From: Niveibacterium terrae
GTDB lineage: Bacteria > Pseudomonadota > Gammaproteobacteria > Burkholderiales > Rhodocyclaceae
Assembly: GCF_048213115.1 (NCBI RefSeq)
Contig: NZ_CP172404.1
Coordinates: forward strand, 1,488,001 to 1,552,000
Length of the DNA: 64,000 nt
Reading direction: 5' to 3'
In this document: piece after piece, positions 8,110 to 17,341 of the stretch
Layout: the number at the start of each line of letters is the position of its first letter
Position numbering within the stretch: the stretch's first letter is position 1
Translations under genes and position numbers: made by a program
Notes under the pieces: generated by a model
Told to the model about the DNA's origin: nothing
The model's database searches: none
The model's input: only the letters and a program-made list of their open reading frames with translations

Positions 8110-9173
8110 CGTTCGCTCTTCGTTTCAACGGGGACGGTGATCTCGACGCGAAAGCGGCCATTGCCTCTGCGGCTGACGAGGCGGGCGCGCTCACCGTAGA
8201 TAGTGGCGAGCCTCTTGCGGACGTTCGCGAGGCCCAGGCCGTTTCCCGGCGCGCCGCTCGCCTGCTCTGCGACCGGATTCTCGACCGCGATGTGCAGCCA
8301 GCCATCGCGAAGCTGAGCCTCGATCTCGACGTTGCCGGCCTCGTCCAGATCGCGGATGCCGTGCTTGACCGCGTTCTCGACCAGCGGTTGCAGCAGCATC
8401 GGCGGCAGCAGGCAGGGTGCCGCGTCCGGCGCGATGAGCAGACGGTAGTTGAGCTTTTCAGCGAAGCGCCGCTTCTCGATCGCGAGATAGCGCTCGGCGA
8501 GCGCGATCTCCTCCTCCAGTGCGATTCGCTCCCGCTCTGCGAGGCTCAGGGTCAGGCGGAAGAACTGGGCCAGATCCATCGTCATCGCACTCGCGGCGTC
8601 CGGGGCGAACTGGGTCAGCGCGCAGATCGAATTGAGGCTGTTGAACAGGAAATGCGGGCTTACCTGGGTGCGCAGCATCTGCAGCTCGGCCTCGCTGGCC
8701 GCGAGGCGAGATTCGCCCTCGCGGCGCAGCGCTTGCTGCATGTTCGCGAACGCGAGCAGGCCATCGTGGGCCAGCAGCGAGAGCAGATAGAGTCCGGCGC
8801 AGACGACGAAGAAGACCAGCCGCTCGCGAGTGCCGATCGCGATCAGCCCCGATTCGAAACCCAGGCCCAGGCCGACGCTGTTCCAGAGCTCGGCGACGAG
8901 AGTCCAGACCAACGCCGAGACGAGCGAGGCCGTGCCGAAAGCGGCGACGGTGAGCCCCGGGCTGCGCCGGGCATAGGGCAGGGCGCGACAGACGTAGTAG
9001 GCCGACAGCGCCGAGACCCCATAGACGAGCGATAGCGGCAGCGTGAGCAGCAGGCTGGCGCTCCAGGGGGCGTCGGTCGTGAAGTTCAGCAGACCGGCCA
9101 GCAGCACGCCCGCGAGCAGCCAGGCGGCGATGTAGGTCAGGAAGCGGCGCGTATCGCAGAGAATCGGATGCAT
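8106..9173 (-). CDS. LytS-type sensor histidine kinase
   Basis: 355 residues. The N-terminal half carries about four hydrophobic segments (12-30, 40-60, 75-95 and 118-136). It is followed by a His_kinase domain with QVSPHFLFNSLNSI, whose His is the phosphorylation site, and by the ATPase motifs QPLVENAVKHGI and GNGLGLANVRKRL. It signals to the LytTR regulator whose gene overlaps it. It follows a LiaF-like gene in the same operon, an order reminiscent of LiaFSR envelope-stress systems, although LiaS itself is a different kinase class. Confidence 0.92.
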   Translation of the reverse strand: MHPILCDTRRFLTYIAAWLLAGVLLAGLLNFTTDAPWSASLLLTLPLSLVYGVSALSAYYVCRALPYARRSPGLTVAAFGTASLVSALVWTLVAELWNSVGLGLGFESGLIAIGTRERLVFFVVCAGLYLLSLLAHDGLLAFANMQQALRREGESRLAASEAELQMLRTQVSPHFLFNSLNSICALTQFAPDAASAMTMDLAQFFRLTLSLAERERIALEEEIALAERYLAIEKRRFAEKLNYRLLIAPDAAPCLLPPMLLQPLVENAVKHGIRDLDEAGNVEIEAQLRDGWLHIAVENPVAEQASGAPGNGLGLANVRKRLATIYGERARLVSRRGNGRFRVEITVPVETKSER

Positions 9174-9902
9174 CTAGTTCCTGATCTCGATGCCGCCCAT
9201 GATGATGTCGCCCTCGATGATCAGGCGTTTGCCGGAATCCATCAAGGGAACGGTCTTGTCATCGACCCCGCCGAGGATGGGCACGCTCTTGAGCTGGACC
9301 GACCAGTCCTGGGGCACGCGGATCTCGACTCCGCCCATCATCACCAGCACATTCAGCACGGCCTCGGACTTCATCGAGGCCTGGCGCAGATCGAGTTCCA
9401 GCCCGCCCATCACCGCGGTCAGCTCGCCGCCCTGAAAGTCCTGGGTATCGTTCTTGATCGAGGAACCGTTGAGGATCGCCCTGTGGTTCAGACGTGTCGC
9501 GTCCTCGCAACTGGGCGGGGGAAGGCCGTGGCCGCGACTCCAGCCGCACCAGCGCGAACCGCCGTCCGGGAAGAAGCCCTTGGCGAGGAGATAGATGCCG
9601 CCGAAGATCAGCAGAGCCGGCCACAGCTCGTGCATGCCCCACGGCAGCAGACCCAGCTTGCGCAGCGTCAGCGCGGCGCCCAGCGCGATGAAGCCGCCAC
9701 CCCAGATCAGCGCGCGCGGCGAGCGGTGCCGTGCGATATGCGACAAGCCCAGCACGACGAAGATCAACGGCCAGAGGGCGCCCAGTGCGACGGGATCGAT
9801 GATGTGCAGATTGCCCAGCAGGGCCAGTACGCCCACGGCGATCAGCGCGATCCCGACGAACAGCCTGTGCGTTTGCGCGGAGCGGTGGTCTTGTCTCATC
9901 AC
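9174..9902 (-). CDS. LiaF-like membrane protein
   Basis: 242 residues with four N-terminal hydrophobic segments arranged as two hairpins (about 14-32, 40-56, 63-80 and 90-108). The soluble C-terminal beta-helical domain from about 140 carries the repeated GGxEL/GGVEI pattern typical of LiaF/YvqF C-terminal domains (VMGGLELDL, MGGVEIRV, LGGVDDK, MGGIEIRN). LiaF proteins inhibit their cognate kinase in Gram-positive bacteria. Here the gene abuts a LytS-type kinase, suggesting a similar membrane-stress role. Only the architecture is seen; inhibition is inferred. Confidence 0.82.
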   Translation of the reverse strand: MMRQDHRSAQTHRLFVGIALIAVGVLALLGNLHIIDPVALGALWPLIFVVLGLSHIARHRSPRALIWGGGFIALGAALTLRKLGLLPWGMHELWPALLIFGGIYLLAKGFFPDGGSRWCGWSRGHGLPPPSCEDATRLNHRAILNGSSIKNDTQDFQGGELTAVMGGLELDLRQASMKSEAVLNVLVMMGGVEIRVPQDWSVQLKSVPILGGVDDKTVPLMDSGKRLIIEGDIIMGGIEIRN

Positions 9903-10072
9903 ATCACCTCCGGGTGGCTGGTGGGGAAGTCCGCGATCAGCGGGGGGCAGGCGCGCAGCGCGGCGGTGGGTACGATGTGCAGGCTAGCCAGCAGGGCCAG
10001 AGTTCCCAGCCCGATCAGCGCGATCGCAACGATCTGGCGCTGCGCCTGCAGGGCTTCGATCTCTCGCCTCAT
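9899..10072 (-). CDS. small membrane protein of the LiaF-like operon
   Basis: 57 residues starting at an ATG preceded by a strong SD (GGAGAGAGG). One transmembrane helix spans about 14-34 (IVAIALIGLGTLALLASLHI), resembling the first helix of the downstream LiaF-like protein (ALIAVGVLALLGNLHI). It therefore looks like a duplicated and truncated LiaF N-terminus. The start codon overlaps the stop of the upstream gene and its own stop overlaps the start of the next, so it is translationally coupled within the operon. Confidence 0.65.
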   Translation of the reverse strand: MRREIEALQAQRQIVAIALIGLGTLALLASLHIVPTAALRACPPLIADFPTSHPEVM

Positions 10073-10449
10073 GCCCTCTCTCCGGAGCAGGGGGCGCGGA
10101 ACGCATGGCGGCGGTGGGTCAGCATGCTCAGGCCCAGGTAGATCACGGCGACCGGCCAGGTGGTGCTGAAAGTGCAGCCCCACTGATTGGTGATGCAGGC
10201 GTAGAGCCACAGAGCCAGAGCGAGGCCGAGACCGGCGCGCGCAAACTGCTGAGCCTGTCTGGCGAAAACGAGCCGGGTCAGCGCCGAGACGCCGATCAGG
10301 ATCGGCAGCAGCAGCCACGCGGATGCGTGGGGAATGAAGCCCTGTCCGGCGAGCAGCAGCGCTGCCCCGCTGGCGATCATCGCTGCGCCCCAGAAAAGCT
10401 GGCGGCGCGGCGAATGGATGGGGTGTTTGAAGCCGTGGCGGCGGATCAT
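10069..10449 (-). CDS. membrane protein, first gene of the LiaF-like operon
   Basis: 126 residues beginning MIRRHGFKHPIHSPRRQ, preceded by SD GAGGAAG at good spacing. About four hydrophobic segments (19-36, 42-60, 70-86 and 93-110) separated by basic loops resemble the DUF5668/LiaF transmembrane region. It is the first of five coupled genes reading toward the kinase and LytTR regulator. The promoter should lie in 10450-10600, where no operator is obvious. Specific function is unknown. Confidence 0.7.
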   Translation of the reverse strand: MIRRHGFKHPIHSPRRQLFWGAAMIASGAALLLAGQGFIPHASAWLLLPILIGVSALTRLVFARQAQQFARAGLGLALALWLYACITNQWGCTFSTTWPVAVIYLGLSMLTHRRHAFRAPCSGERA

Positions 10450-10647
10450 CGTGTCTTCCTCTGTTCTCGATGCTGAGAATGTGCCTCGGGCCGGGAAAGT
10501 GCGCACCCGCTTTTCGGCGAATGCCGGAGAGGAGTCGGCGAATGACGGGGCGGCTCCCACCGCCTCAGCGCGCGCCGCCCTCAGCCGAACACGCCCGGCC
10601 ACGCGCGGAATTCCCCGCTGAACGCGGGGCAGATCCGATCTGAAGTC

Positions 10648-11708
10648 GCTATGTTCCCAGAATGTGTTGCGGGCTGGCTATGCTTAGGGAGTCCAGGCGC
10701 TACGGAGTCGTATCATGGATGCCCAGGCCTTTCGTCACTGGCTCGATCGGGTCCCCGAGCTGACGCCTCGCCAGAGGCTGAGCCTGCTCCGAAGCCTTGC
10801 CCCCGCTCCTGCTACCGGCCCGCTCGGCCAGGGTTCGGCGGCATCGTCCGAGTTTCCGGACCTGCCTGATTTGCCCGACTGTCCCCACTGCCATGCCGAA
10901 GCGGGCAATCTCAGGCCTTGGGGATTCACGCGCGGCCTGGCGCGCTACCGCTGCCAATGCTGCCAGCGAACCTGCACGGCGCTGACGGGCTCTTCCCTGG
11001 CGCGGCTTCAGCACCCGGACCAATGGAACGCTTACGCCCAGGCCTTGATCGACGGTCTGTCCGTGCGCGCCGCCGCCCAGCTCTGCGGCCTCAGCAAGAA
11101 CACGTCCTTCCTCTGGCGGCATCGCTTCCTGGCGCTGATCGCCGAACACCGCGATGCGCATGAAGCCGGGATCGTCGAGGCGGGTGAAACCTTCTTCCGC
11201 GAATCCTTCAAGGGCCAGCGGCACATCCCGCGCCCGGCCCATCAGCGCGGCGCTCTGGGTAAAGCGCCGGACACGGACGCCGCGCCGATCCCGGTGCTGG
11301 TGGTTCGCGACCGCTCGGGGCATACGGCGGACTTCAAACTGGACCGGCTCGATGCGGCGCAGCTCGCCGAACGGTTGAAACCGCTGGTGGATGCCGATGT
11401 GCTGCTGTGCACCGATGATGCAGCCGCCTATGCCGGTTTCGCCCGCGCGGCACAGCTCACGCATGTCGCGGTGCCAGCGCAGACAGGGGGGCGCAGCCAA
11501 GGCGGTGCGTATCACATCCAGAACGTCAGCGCCTATCACGGCCGGCTGAAGAACTGGATGGGGCGTTTCCACGGCGTGGCCACGCACTACCTGGACCACT
11601 ATCTGGGCTGGCGCCGCATGCTCGAGCGCTACGGCGACGCGATCACCCCGCAGCACTGCCTCAGCGAGGCGCTCGGCAGAGGGATGCAACACGGATTGGG
11701 GACATAGC
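10648..11708 (+). mobile_element. IS1595-family insertion sequence
   Basis: Imperfect 23-bp terminal inverted repeats bound the element: left 10648-10670 (GCTATGTTCCCA...GTGTTGC) and right 11686-11708, matching at 18 of 23 positions. The transposase stop codon lies inside the right repeat, as is common in compact IS elements. No exact 8-bp target duplication is visible, so the insertion is either old or has recombined. It sits between the LiaF-like operon promoter region and the end of the methionine operon. Confidence 0.85.
10715..11707 (+). CDS. IS1595-family transposase
   Basis: 330 residues. The N-terminal zinc ribbon has CPHC at about 53-56 and CQCC near 85, a helix-turn-helix follows (LSVRAAAQLCGLSKNTSFLWRHR), and the ISXO2-like DDE-type catalytic domain runs from about 145. 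Candidate acidic residues are in GIVEAGETFF and LLCTDDAAAY, and NVSAYHGRLKNWM contains the conserved His/Asn region. The frame is intact and full length for the family, so it may be active. Confidence 0.9.
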   Translation: MDAQAFRHWLDRVPELTPRQRLSLLRSLAPAPATGPLGQGSAASSEFPDLPDLPDCPHCHAEAGNLRPWGFTRGLARYRCQCCQRTCTALTGSSLARLQHPDQWNAYAQALIDGLSVRAAAQLCGLSKNTSFLWRHRFLALIAEHRDAHEAGIVEAGETFFRESFKGQRHIPRPAHQRGALGKAPDTDAAPIPVLVVRDRSGHTADFKLDRLDAAQLAERLKPLVDADVLLCTDDAAAYAGFARAAQLTHVAVPAQTGGRSQGGAYHIQNVSAYHGRLKNWMGRFHGVATHYLDHYLGWRRMLERYGDAITPQHCLSEALGRGMQHGLGT

Positions 11709-11782
11709 CAACCGATCGAGGCCGGCTGCGGCCTTGATCGGTGAGAAGCCGCGTGATCCGCGGCAAAACCCCGGCTCCTGTT

Positions 11783-12961
11783 TCAGATCCGAGCCAGCGC
11801 AGCCTCCAGGTCGGCGCGCAGATCGGCGACGTCCTCGATGCCGACCGAGAGCCGGACCAGCGAGTCGCTGATGCCGAGTCTGGCGCGCTGTTCGGGCGGA
11901 ATCGTCGCGTGGGTCATCACGGCCGGCAGCTCGATCAGGCTCTCGACTCCGCCCAGGCTCTCGGCCAGCGTGAAGAGCTGGGTCGCTTCGAGGAAGCGCC
12001 GCGCACCGGCGAGATCGGTCGCCAGATCGACCGAGATCATGCCGCCGAAGCCGCGCATCTGGTGTTTCGCGAGTGCGTGCTGGGGGTGGGAGGCGAGGCC
12101 GGGATAGATCACGCGGCGGACCTTGGGATGCGCCACCAGCCAGAGCGCGAGTTCGAGCGCATTTTCGCAGTGGCGCGCCATCCGCACGTCGAGGGTCTTC
12201 AGACCCCGCAGCGCGAGGAAGGCGTCGAAAGGGCCGGCGATTGCACCGACAGCGTTCTGCAGGAAGGCGAGGCGCTCGGCGAGCTCGGTGTTGCGCGCTT
12301 CGCCGCTGACGATCGCGACGCCGCTGATCACGTCCGAGTGGCCGTTCAGATACTTCGTTGCCGAATGGACGACGATGTCGAAGCCTTTTTCGAGCGGTCG
12401 CTGAATCCACGGCGTCGCGAAGGTGTTGTCGGCGACCGCGATCAGATCGTGTTCGCGCGCGAAGGCTGCGATGGCTTCGAGGTCGACGAGCTTGAGCAGC
12501 GGGTTGGTCGGCGTCTCGACCAGGATCATCCGGGTCTCGGGTTTGCGCGCGGCGGCGAGCGCGGCCGGATCGGCGAGGTCGACGAAGGAGAAGGACAGGT
12601 TAGCGCTGCGCCGTCTCACCTTTTCGAGCAGCCGGTAGGTGCCACCGTACAGATCGTCTCCGGCGATGATGTGCGCGCCGCTGTCCAGCGTTTCGAGCAC
12701 CGTCGCGATCGCGGCCAGGCCCGACGCGAAGGCGAAGGCCTGGACGCCCGATTCGAGATCGGCGACGCAGCGCTCGAAGGCCCAGCGGGTCGGATTGTGC
12801 GAGCGGCCGTAGTCCAGGCCCTTGTGCACGCCGGGGCTCTGCTGCTGATAGGTCGAGTTGGCATAGATCGGCGTCATCACGGCGCCGGTGCTGGGGTCGG
12901 GGGTCTGCCCGGCGTGGATGACCCGGGTGCCGAAACCCTGCTTGTCTGGTGAAGCGCTCAT
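11783..12961 (-). CDS. cystathionine gamma-synthase/gamma-lyase (PLP enzyme)
   Basis: 392 residues of the Cys/Met-metabolism PLP family. Landmarks are YGRSHNPTR (PLP phosphate contacts), the DNTFATP strand, and the PLP-binding Lys in HSATKYLNGHSD. The C-terminal SLGGVESLIELP and RLSVGIEDVADL blocks are also present. Being last in an operon with a cystathionine beta-synthase suggests gamma-lyase (cystathionine to cysteine). The gamma-synthase reaction, O-acylhomoserine plus cysteine, is equally compatible given metX in the same operon. Its ATG overlaps the beta-synthase stop by 4 bp. Confidence 0.88.
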   Translation of the reverse strand: MSASPDKQGFGTRVIHAGQTPDPSTGAVMTPIYANSTYQQQSPGVHKGLDYGRSHNPTRWAFERCVADLESGVQAFAFASGLAAIATVLETLDSGAHIIAGDDLYGGTYRLLEKVRRRSANLSFSFVDLADPAALAAARKPETRMILVETPTNPLLKLVDLEAIAAFAREHDLIAVADNTFATPWIQRPLEKGFDIVVHSATKYLNGHSDVISGVAIVSGEARNTELAERLAFLQNAVGAIAGPFDAFLALRGLKTLDVRMARHCENALELALWLVAHPKVRRVIYPGLASHPQHALAKHQMRGFGGMISVDLATDLAGARRFLEATQLFTLAESLGGVESLIELPAVMTHATIPPEQRARLGISDSLVRLSVGIEDVADLRADLEAALARI

Positions 12962-14337
12962 CCGAATTTCTTTCGCAGGTGGTTGAGGAGGTCGAAGCGG
13001 GTGATCAGGCCGTAGAAGTGGTCTTCATCGGCGATGATCGCGACGAGGCCCAGATCGAGGATGTTCTGCAGCGCTTCGAGACTGTCGCCGGGTGCGAGGG
13101 TTTCGAGCGCGTGCGACATCGCGTGCGAGGCCGGCAGCCGGAACGCCGAAGGATCGCGCTGGACGCGGAAGAGCAGGTCGGACTCGTCGATCAGACCGAC
13201 GATCCTGCCGTCCGTGATGACCGGCAGCTGGGAGACGTCCGCGTAGCGCATGCGCTGGAACACGGTCTGCAGTGTGTCGTCGGGCGAGACGCTGATCACC
13301 GCGCCGTCCTCGAAACGCCGGGCGATGATGTCCCTGAGGTCGCCGAAGACCGGGCGGGCGAGCAGGCCCTGGTCGACCATCCAGTTGTCGTTGTAGATCT
13401 TCGACAGATAGCGGGTTCCGGTGTCGCAGACGAAGGTCACGACGCGGCGAGGCTCGGTCTGTTCGCGGCAGAAGCGCAGCGCCGCGGCGAGCAGGGTTCC
13501 GGTCGAGGATCCGGCGAGGATGCCCTCGGCGGAGAGCAGCGCGCGCGCGGTCGCGAAGCTCTCTTCGTCGGATATCTGATACGCATGGCGGACCGCCGAC
13601 AGATCGGCGATCGGCGGCACGAAGTCTTCGCCTATGCCCTCGACGGCCCAGGAGCCGGCTTCGCCGATCGAGCCATCGCGGATGTAGTCGCTGAGCACCG
13701 AGCCGACCGGATCGGCGAGCACGAATTCGACCGCCGGATTGGCGCGGCGGAAGAAGCGGGTCAGCCCGGTCAGCGTGCCCGAGGAGCCGACTCCGACGAC
13801 GATCGCGTCGAGGTCGTGCGCGGTCTGCGCCCAGATCTCGGGGGCGGTCGAATTCTCGTGCGCGGCCGGATTGGCCGGGTTGTTGAACTGGTCGGCGAAG
13901 AAGGCGCCGGGGATTTCGGCGGCGATCCGCGCCGCGTAGTCCTGGTAGTAATCCGGGTGGCCCTTGCCGACGTCGGAGCGGGTGATCCGGACATCGGCGC
14001 CCAGCGCCTTCAGGTGCAGGATCTTCTCGGTCGACATCTTGTCGGGGACGACCAGGATGATCCTGTAGCCCTTGGCGCGGGCAACCAGCGCGAGACCGAG
14101 GCCGGTGTTGCCGGCGGTCGCCTCGACGATCGTTCCGCCCGGCTTCAGGCGGCCGTCGCGCTCGGCCGTCTCGATCATCGCGAGGCCGACCCGGTCCTTG
14201 ATCGAGCCGCCCGGGTTCTGCGATTCGAGCTTCAGAAAGAGCTGACAGGGGCCGGTGTCTATCCGGGTCACTTCGATCAGCGGCGTGTTTCCGATCAGGC
14301 CGAGGACGGCCGGTCTGTGGGTCTGGGACATGTTCAT
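12958..14337 (-). CDS. cystathionine beta-synthase with CBS domains
   Basis: 459 residues. An N-terminal fold-type II PLP domain (1-330) has the PLP Lys in NPGGSIKDRVG and substrate loop EATAGNTG. It is followed by two C-terminal CBS modules (about 335-455: ISVSPDDTLQTVF, VITDGRIVGLIDESD and LVAIIADEDHFYGLITRFD). The enzyme condenses serine or O-acetylserine with homocysteine. There is no N-terminal haem-binding extension, as usual in bacteria. Its gene starts 54 bp after metX and overlaps the downstream PLP gene. Confidence 0.92.
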   Translation of the reverse strand: MNMSQTHRPAVLGLIGNTPLIEVTRIDTGPCQLFLKLESQNPGGSIKDRVGLAMIETAERDGRLKPGGTIVEATAGNTGLGLALVARAKGYRIILVVPDKMSTEKILHLKALGADVRITRSDVGKGHPDYYQDYAARIAAEIPGAFFADQFNNPANPAAHENSTAPEIWAQTAHDLDAIVVGVGSSGTLTGLTRFFRRANPAVEFVLADPVGSVLSDYIRDGSIGEAGSWAVEGIGEDFVPPIADLSAVRHAYQISDEESFATARALLSAEGILAGSSTGTLLAAALRFCREQTEPRRVVTFVCDTGTRYLSKIYNDNWMVDQGLLARPVFGDLRDIIARRFEDGAVISVSPDDTLQTVFQRMRYADVSQLPVITDGRIVGLIDESDLLFRVQRDPSAFRLPASHAMSHALETLAPGDSLEALQNILDLGLVAIIADEDHFYGLITRFDLLNHLRKKFG

Positions 14338-14391
14338 CGCTCTTATGGAGTTAAACGAGGCGGTGCCGCCGGTTCGCGGCGGCCCGGAAAA

Positions 14392-15531
14392 TCACGCATA
14401 GCGCAGGGATTTCTGACGCAGAGGAAAAGCGCCGGTGTCGGCGGGCGTCGCGCCCGTGCTTCTCTGCTCGGAGGCGAAGCGGCGGACGCCCGGCTCGAAG
14501 CGGGCCGCGTCGATCAGGAAGCCGTCGTGGCCGTGCGCGGAGTCGATCTCGAGCAGACGCGCGTTCGGGATCAGCCTCGCCAGCTCGTGCTGTTCGGCGG
14601 GAAGATAGAGCGCGTCGGAGGCGATCGAACCGATCAGCGTCGGCTGGTGAATCTTGCCCAGCGCGGCCTCCAGGCTGCCGCGCGCCCGGGCGAGGTCGTG
14701 GCTGTCGAGCGCATCGAGCAGCGAGACATAGCTGTTCGCGTCGAAGCGCTCGGTCAGGTTCTTCGCATGGTGGCGCAACCAGCCCCGGGCAGCGAACTCG
14801 TCGGGCGAATGCGCGCGAGGGCCGAAGATGTCGGCGCCGCGTTCGCGCCCGAAGCGCGCCTCCAGCGACTGTGGGCTCCGGTAGCTGACCATCGCGATCG
14901 CGCGGGCCGCCGCGAGGCCTGCTTCGGGGGGCTTTTCGGGCGGATAGAAACCGCCGCGAAAGAGCGGATCGGCGCGCAGCGCGAGTCTCTGCGCCTCGTT
15001 CCAGACCAGCGCCCACGGTGAATGACTGGCGGCGCCGGCGACGCTGATCACCGCCTGGGTGCGCAGAGGGTCGAGCAGGGCCCATTCGAGCGCCTGAAGT
15101 CCTCCCATCGAACCTCCGATCACGAAGCGGATGCTCCGGATGCCGAGCGCGTCGGCCAGTGCGATCTGGGCTCTGACCTGATCGCGGATCGTCACGCGCG
15201 GAAAGCGCGCCCCCCAGTGTTTGCCGTCGGGGGCGAGGCTGGTCGGGCCGGTTGTGCCGTAGCAGCTGCCCAGCGCGTTGCTGCAGACGATGAAGGAGTC
15301 CGCCGGATCGAGCGCGCATCCCGGCCCGAACAGCGGCGCCCACCAGCGTGCCGCGTCGGCGTCGGCGGTCAGCGCGTGGCAGACGATGATCGCATTGTCG
15401 GCCTGGGGTGAGAGCTTGCCCCAGGTCCGGTACGCGATTTCGAGTCCGGGAAGGGCTTCGCCGGACTCGAGCACGAAAGGCTGGCCGAGGGCCAGCCTTT
15501 GCTCGCCTTCCGGTGTCCAGCGACGGTTCAT
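14392..15531 (-). CDS. metX: homoserine O-acyltransferase (MetX family)
   Basis: 379 residues, alpha/beta-hydrolase fold. The nucleophilic Ser lies in FVIGGSMGGLQALEW, and the C-terminal Asp and His lie in the SIASDALYLP and SAHGHDGFLID segments. It activates homoserine for direct sulfhydrylation. The family contains both acetyl- and succinyl-specific members that cannot be separated here with confidence. The ATG at 15531 (MNRRWTPEG) overlaps the metY stop as ATGA, so the longer upstream frame is not used. It is coupled with metY, whose product uses the acylhomoserine. Confidence 0.93.
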   Translation of the reverse strand: MNRRWTPEGEQRLALGQPFVLESGEALPGLEIAYRTWGKLSPQADNAIIVCHALTADADAARWWAPLFGPGCALDPADSFIVCSNALGSCYGTTGPTSLAPDGKHWGARFPRVTIRDQVRAQIALADALGIRSIRFVIGGSMGGLQALEWALLDPLRTQAVISVAGAASHSPWALVWNEAQRLALRADPLFRGGFYPPEKPPEAGLAAARAIAMVSYRSPQSLEARFGRERGADIFGPRAHSPDEFAARGWLRHHAKNLTERFDANSYVSLLDALDSHDLARARGSLEAALGKIHQPTLIGSIASDALYLPAEQHELARLIPNARLLEIDSAHGHDGFLIDAARFEPGVRRFASEQRSTGATPADTGAFPLRQKSLRYA

Positions 15532-16847
15532 GCCGCCTCTTCCAGGGCCGAGCGGCGCAGAGCCTGGTCGAAGTCGGCCTTGATGTCCTCGATGTGTTCG
15601 AGGCCCACCGAGACGCGGATCAGGTCGGCTCGCACGCCAGCGGAGAGCTGCTCGGCGTCCGAGAGCTGCTGGTGAGTCGTCGAGGCCGGGTTGATGACCA
15701 GAGTCTTCGCATCGCCGACGTTCGCGAGGTGGCTGGCGAGTTCGACGTGATCGATGAAGCGGCGGGCCGCGTTTGCGCCGCCCTTGACGCCGAAGTTCAG
15801 CACCGCGCCGAAGCCGTTGCGCAGATATTTCTTCGCCAGCGCGTGATAGGGGCTCTCCGGCAGGCCGTTGAACTCGACCCAGGCGACCAGAGGGTGGCTC
15901 TTGAGCCATTGGGCCAGCTCGAGCGCGTTATCGACGTGGCGCTGGGCGCGCAGCGACAGGGTCTCGACGCCCTGGATCAACAGGAAGGCGTTGAACGGCG
16001 ACAGGGCCGGGCCGATGTCGCGCAGCCCCTCGACGCGGGCGCGGATCGCGAAAGCGATGTTGCCGAACTGGCTGCCGGTGCCGAAAGCCTCCCAGAACTT
16101 CAGGCCGTGGTAAGAGGGGGAGGGCTCGGTGAAGAGCGGGAACTTGCCGTTGCCCCAATCGAAGCGGCCGGCATCGACGATGACGCCGCCGATCGAAGTG
16201 CCGTGACCGCCGATCCATTTGGTCGCCGACTCGACGACGATGTCGGCGCCGAAGTCGATCGGCCGCGCGATGTAGCCGCCCGCGCCAAACGTGTTGTCGA
16301 CGATCAGCGGGATTCCGGCCTCGTGGGCGATCTTCGCGAGCGCTTCGAAATCGGGGATGTTGAAGCGCGGATTGCCGATCGTCTCGACGTAGATCGCCTT
16401 CGTGTTCTCGTCGATCGCGCGGCGGTAGTCCTCCGGATCGTCGCCTTCGACGAATTTGACCTTGATGCCCAGGCGGGGCAGCGTCACCTTGAACTGGTTG
16501 TAGGTGCCGCCATAGACATAGCTCGTCGACACGATGTTGTCGCCGGCCTGCGCGATCGTCGTGATCGCGAGGAACTGGGCGGCCTGGCCCGAAGCGGTCG
16601 CGACCGCCGCGACGCCGCCTTCGAGCGCGGCGATCCGCTGTTCGAAGACTTCGGTGGTCGGGTTGTTGATCCGCGTGTAGATGTTGCCGAATTCCTTCAG
16701 CGCGAAACGGTTCGCGCCCTGGTCGGCATTCTCGAAGACATAGGAAGATGTTTGGTAGATCGGCACCGCGCGGGCTTGAGTGCCCGGCGCAGGAGTCTGT
16801 CCAGCGTGGATCTGCAGGGTTTCGTAACGGTAATTGGCTTTGCTCAC
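15528..16847 (-). CDS. metY: O-acetylhomoserine aminocarboxypropyltransferase (sulfhydrylase)
   Basis: 439 residues of the Cys/Met PLP family. YTRINNPTTEVFEQR binds PLP phosphate, the PLP Lys is in VESATKWIGGHG, and the long insert characteristic of MetY (FPLFTEPSPSYHGLKFW) separates it from gamma-synthases. It makes homocysteine from O-acylhomoserine and sulfide. The start is taken as GTG 16847 (VSKANYRYE) because of the SD GAGGAG seven bases upstream and the usual family length. An ATG at 16937 with its own AGAGGA is a possible alternative, giving a 30-residue extension. It is the first gene of the sulfur operon. Confidence 0.93.
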   Translation of the reverse strand: MSKANYRYETLQIHAGQTPAPGTQARAVPIYQTSSYVFENADQGANRFALKEFGNIYTRINNPTTEVFEQRIAALEGGVAAVATASGQAAQFLAITTIAQAGDNIVSTSYVYGGTYNQFKVTLPRLGIKVKFVEGDDPEDYRRAIDENTKAIYVETIGNPRFNIPDFEALAKIAHEAGIPLIVDNTFGAGGYIARPIDFGADIVVESATKWIGGHGTSIGGVIVDAGRFDWGNGKFPLFTEPSPSYHGLKFWEAFGTGSQFGNIAFAIRARVEGLRDIGPALSPFNAFLLIQGVETLSLRAQRHVDNALELAQWLKSHPLVAWVEFNGLPESPYHALAKKYLRNGFGAVLNFGVKGGANAARRFIDHVELASHLANVGDAKTLVINPASTTHQQLSDAEQLSAGVRADLIRVSVGLEHIEDIKADFDQALRRSALEEAA

Positions 16848-17086
16848 GGTCTGACTCCTCGTATTGGAATCGCCTTGCGGCGCTGATTGACTGAAAAGCT
16901 GACCCAGTTCGGAAAAAACTTGGCTGAAGAGACTCATCGCTTTTCCTCTTGCGAATGCACGGATGCGAGATGCTGGGAACAACTTAACAGCCCCCTTTGA
17001 GGCTTCAAACGAAGGAATTTTCAGAAGCTTTTTCCTTGCGCGTTATGAGCTCATGAGGAATTGATCGTTGCGGGGCTGGATGGCGT

Positions 17087-17341
17087 TTGCGCGGCGCCGG
17101 CGCGATCTTCACCTTCGGCGGGGCGGGCAGGCGAGTGCGGTGCTTCATCGAGGCGTTGAAGGTCTTCTTCGTCGCCCTGGGGGGCGATGCGAGGTCGCTG
17201 GCCGAGCCTCACTCCCGGCTCGCCGAAGAGGCCCGACGCGAAGCCGGCGTCAAACCCGAGCAGATCCGCGTCTCGATCGGCACCGAGGATCCCGACGACC
17301 TGCTCTGGGATATCGAGCAGGCGCTGAAGCACTCCCGCTGA
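17087..17341 (+). pseudogene. C-terminal remnant of a MetY-like PLP enzyme
   Basis: About 80 residues matching only the end of Cys/Met-metabolism enzymes: GAIFTFGGAGRRVRCFIEALK, then VALGGDARSLAEPHSRL, then IRVSIGTEDPDDLLWDIEQAL. The PLP Lys and the first four fifths of the protein are missing. The frame has no credible start. It is oriented opposite to the intact metY that ends 240 bp away, and it differs from that gene. It is therefore the leftover of a second sulfhydrylase gene. A shorter piece of the same block is found at 24.06 kb. Confidence 0.8.

Noticed and set aside
10632..11720. CCGATC on both sides of the IS1595 element as target duplication
   Set aside because: The hexamers are at unequal distances from the inverted repeats and do not make an 8-bp direct repeat adjoining both ends.
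16848..17050. SAM riboswitch upstream of metY
   Set aside because: No recognisable SAM-I or SAM-II core (conserved loops and pseudoknot strings) is visible in the leader.
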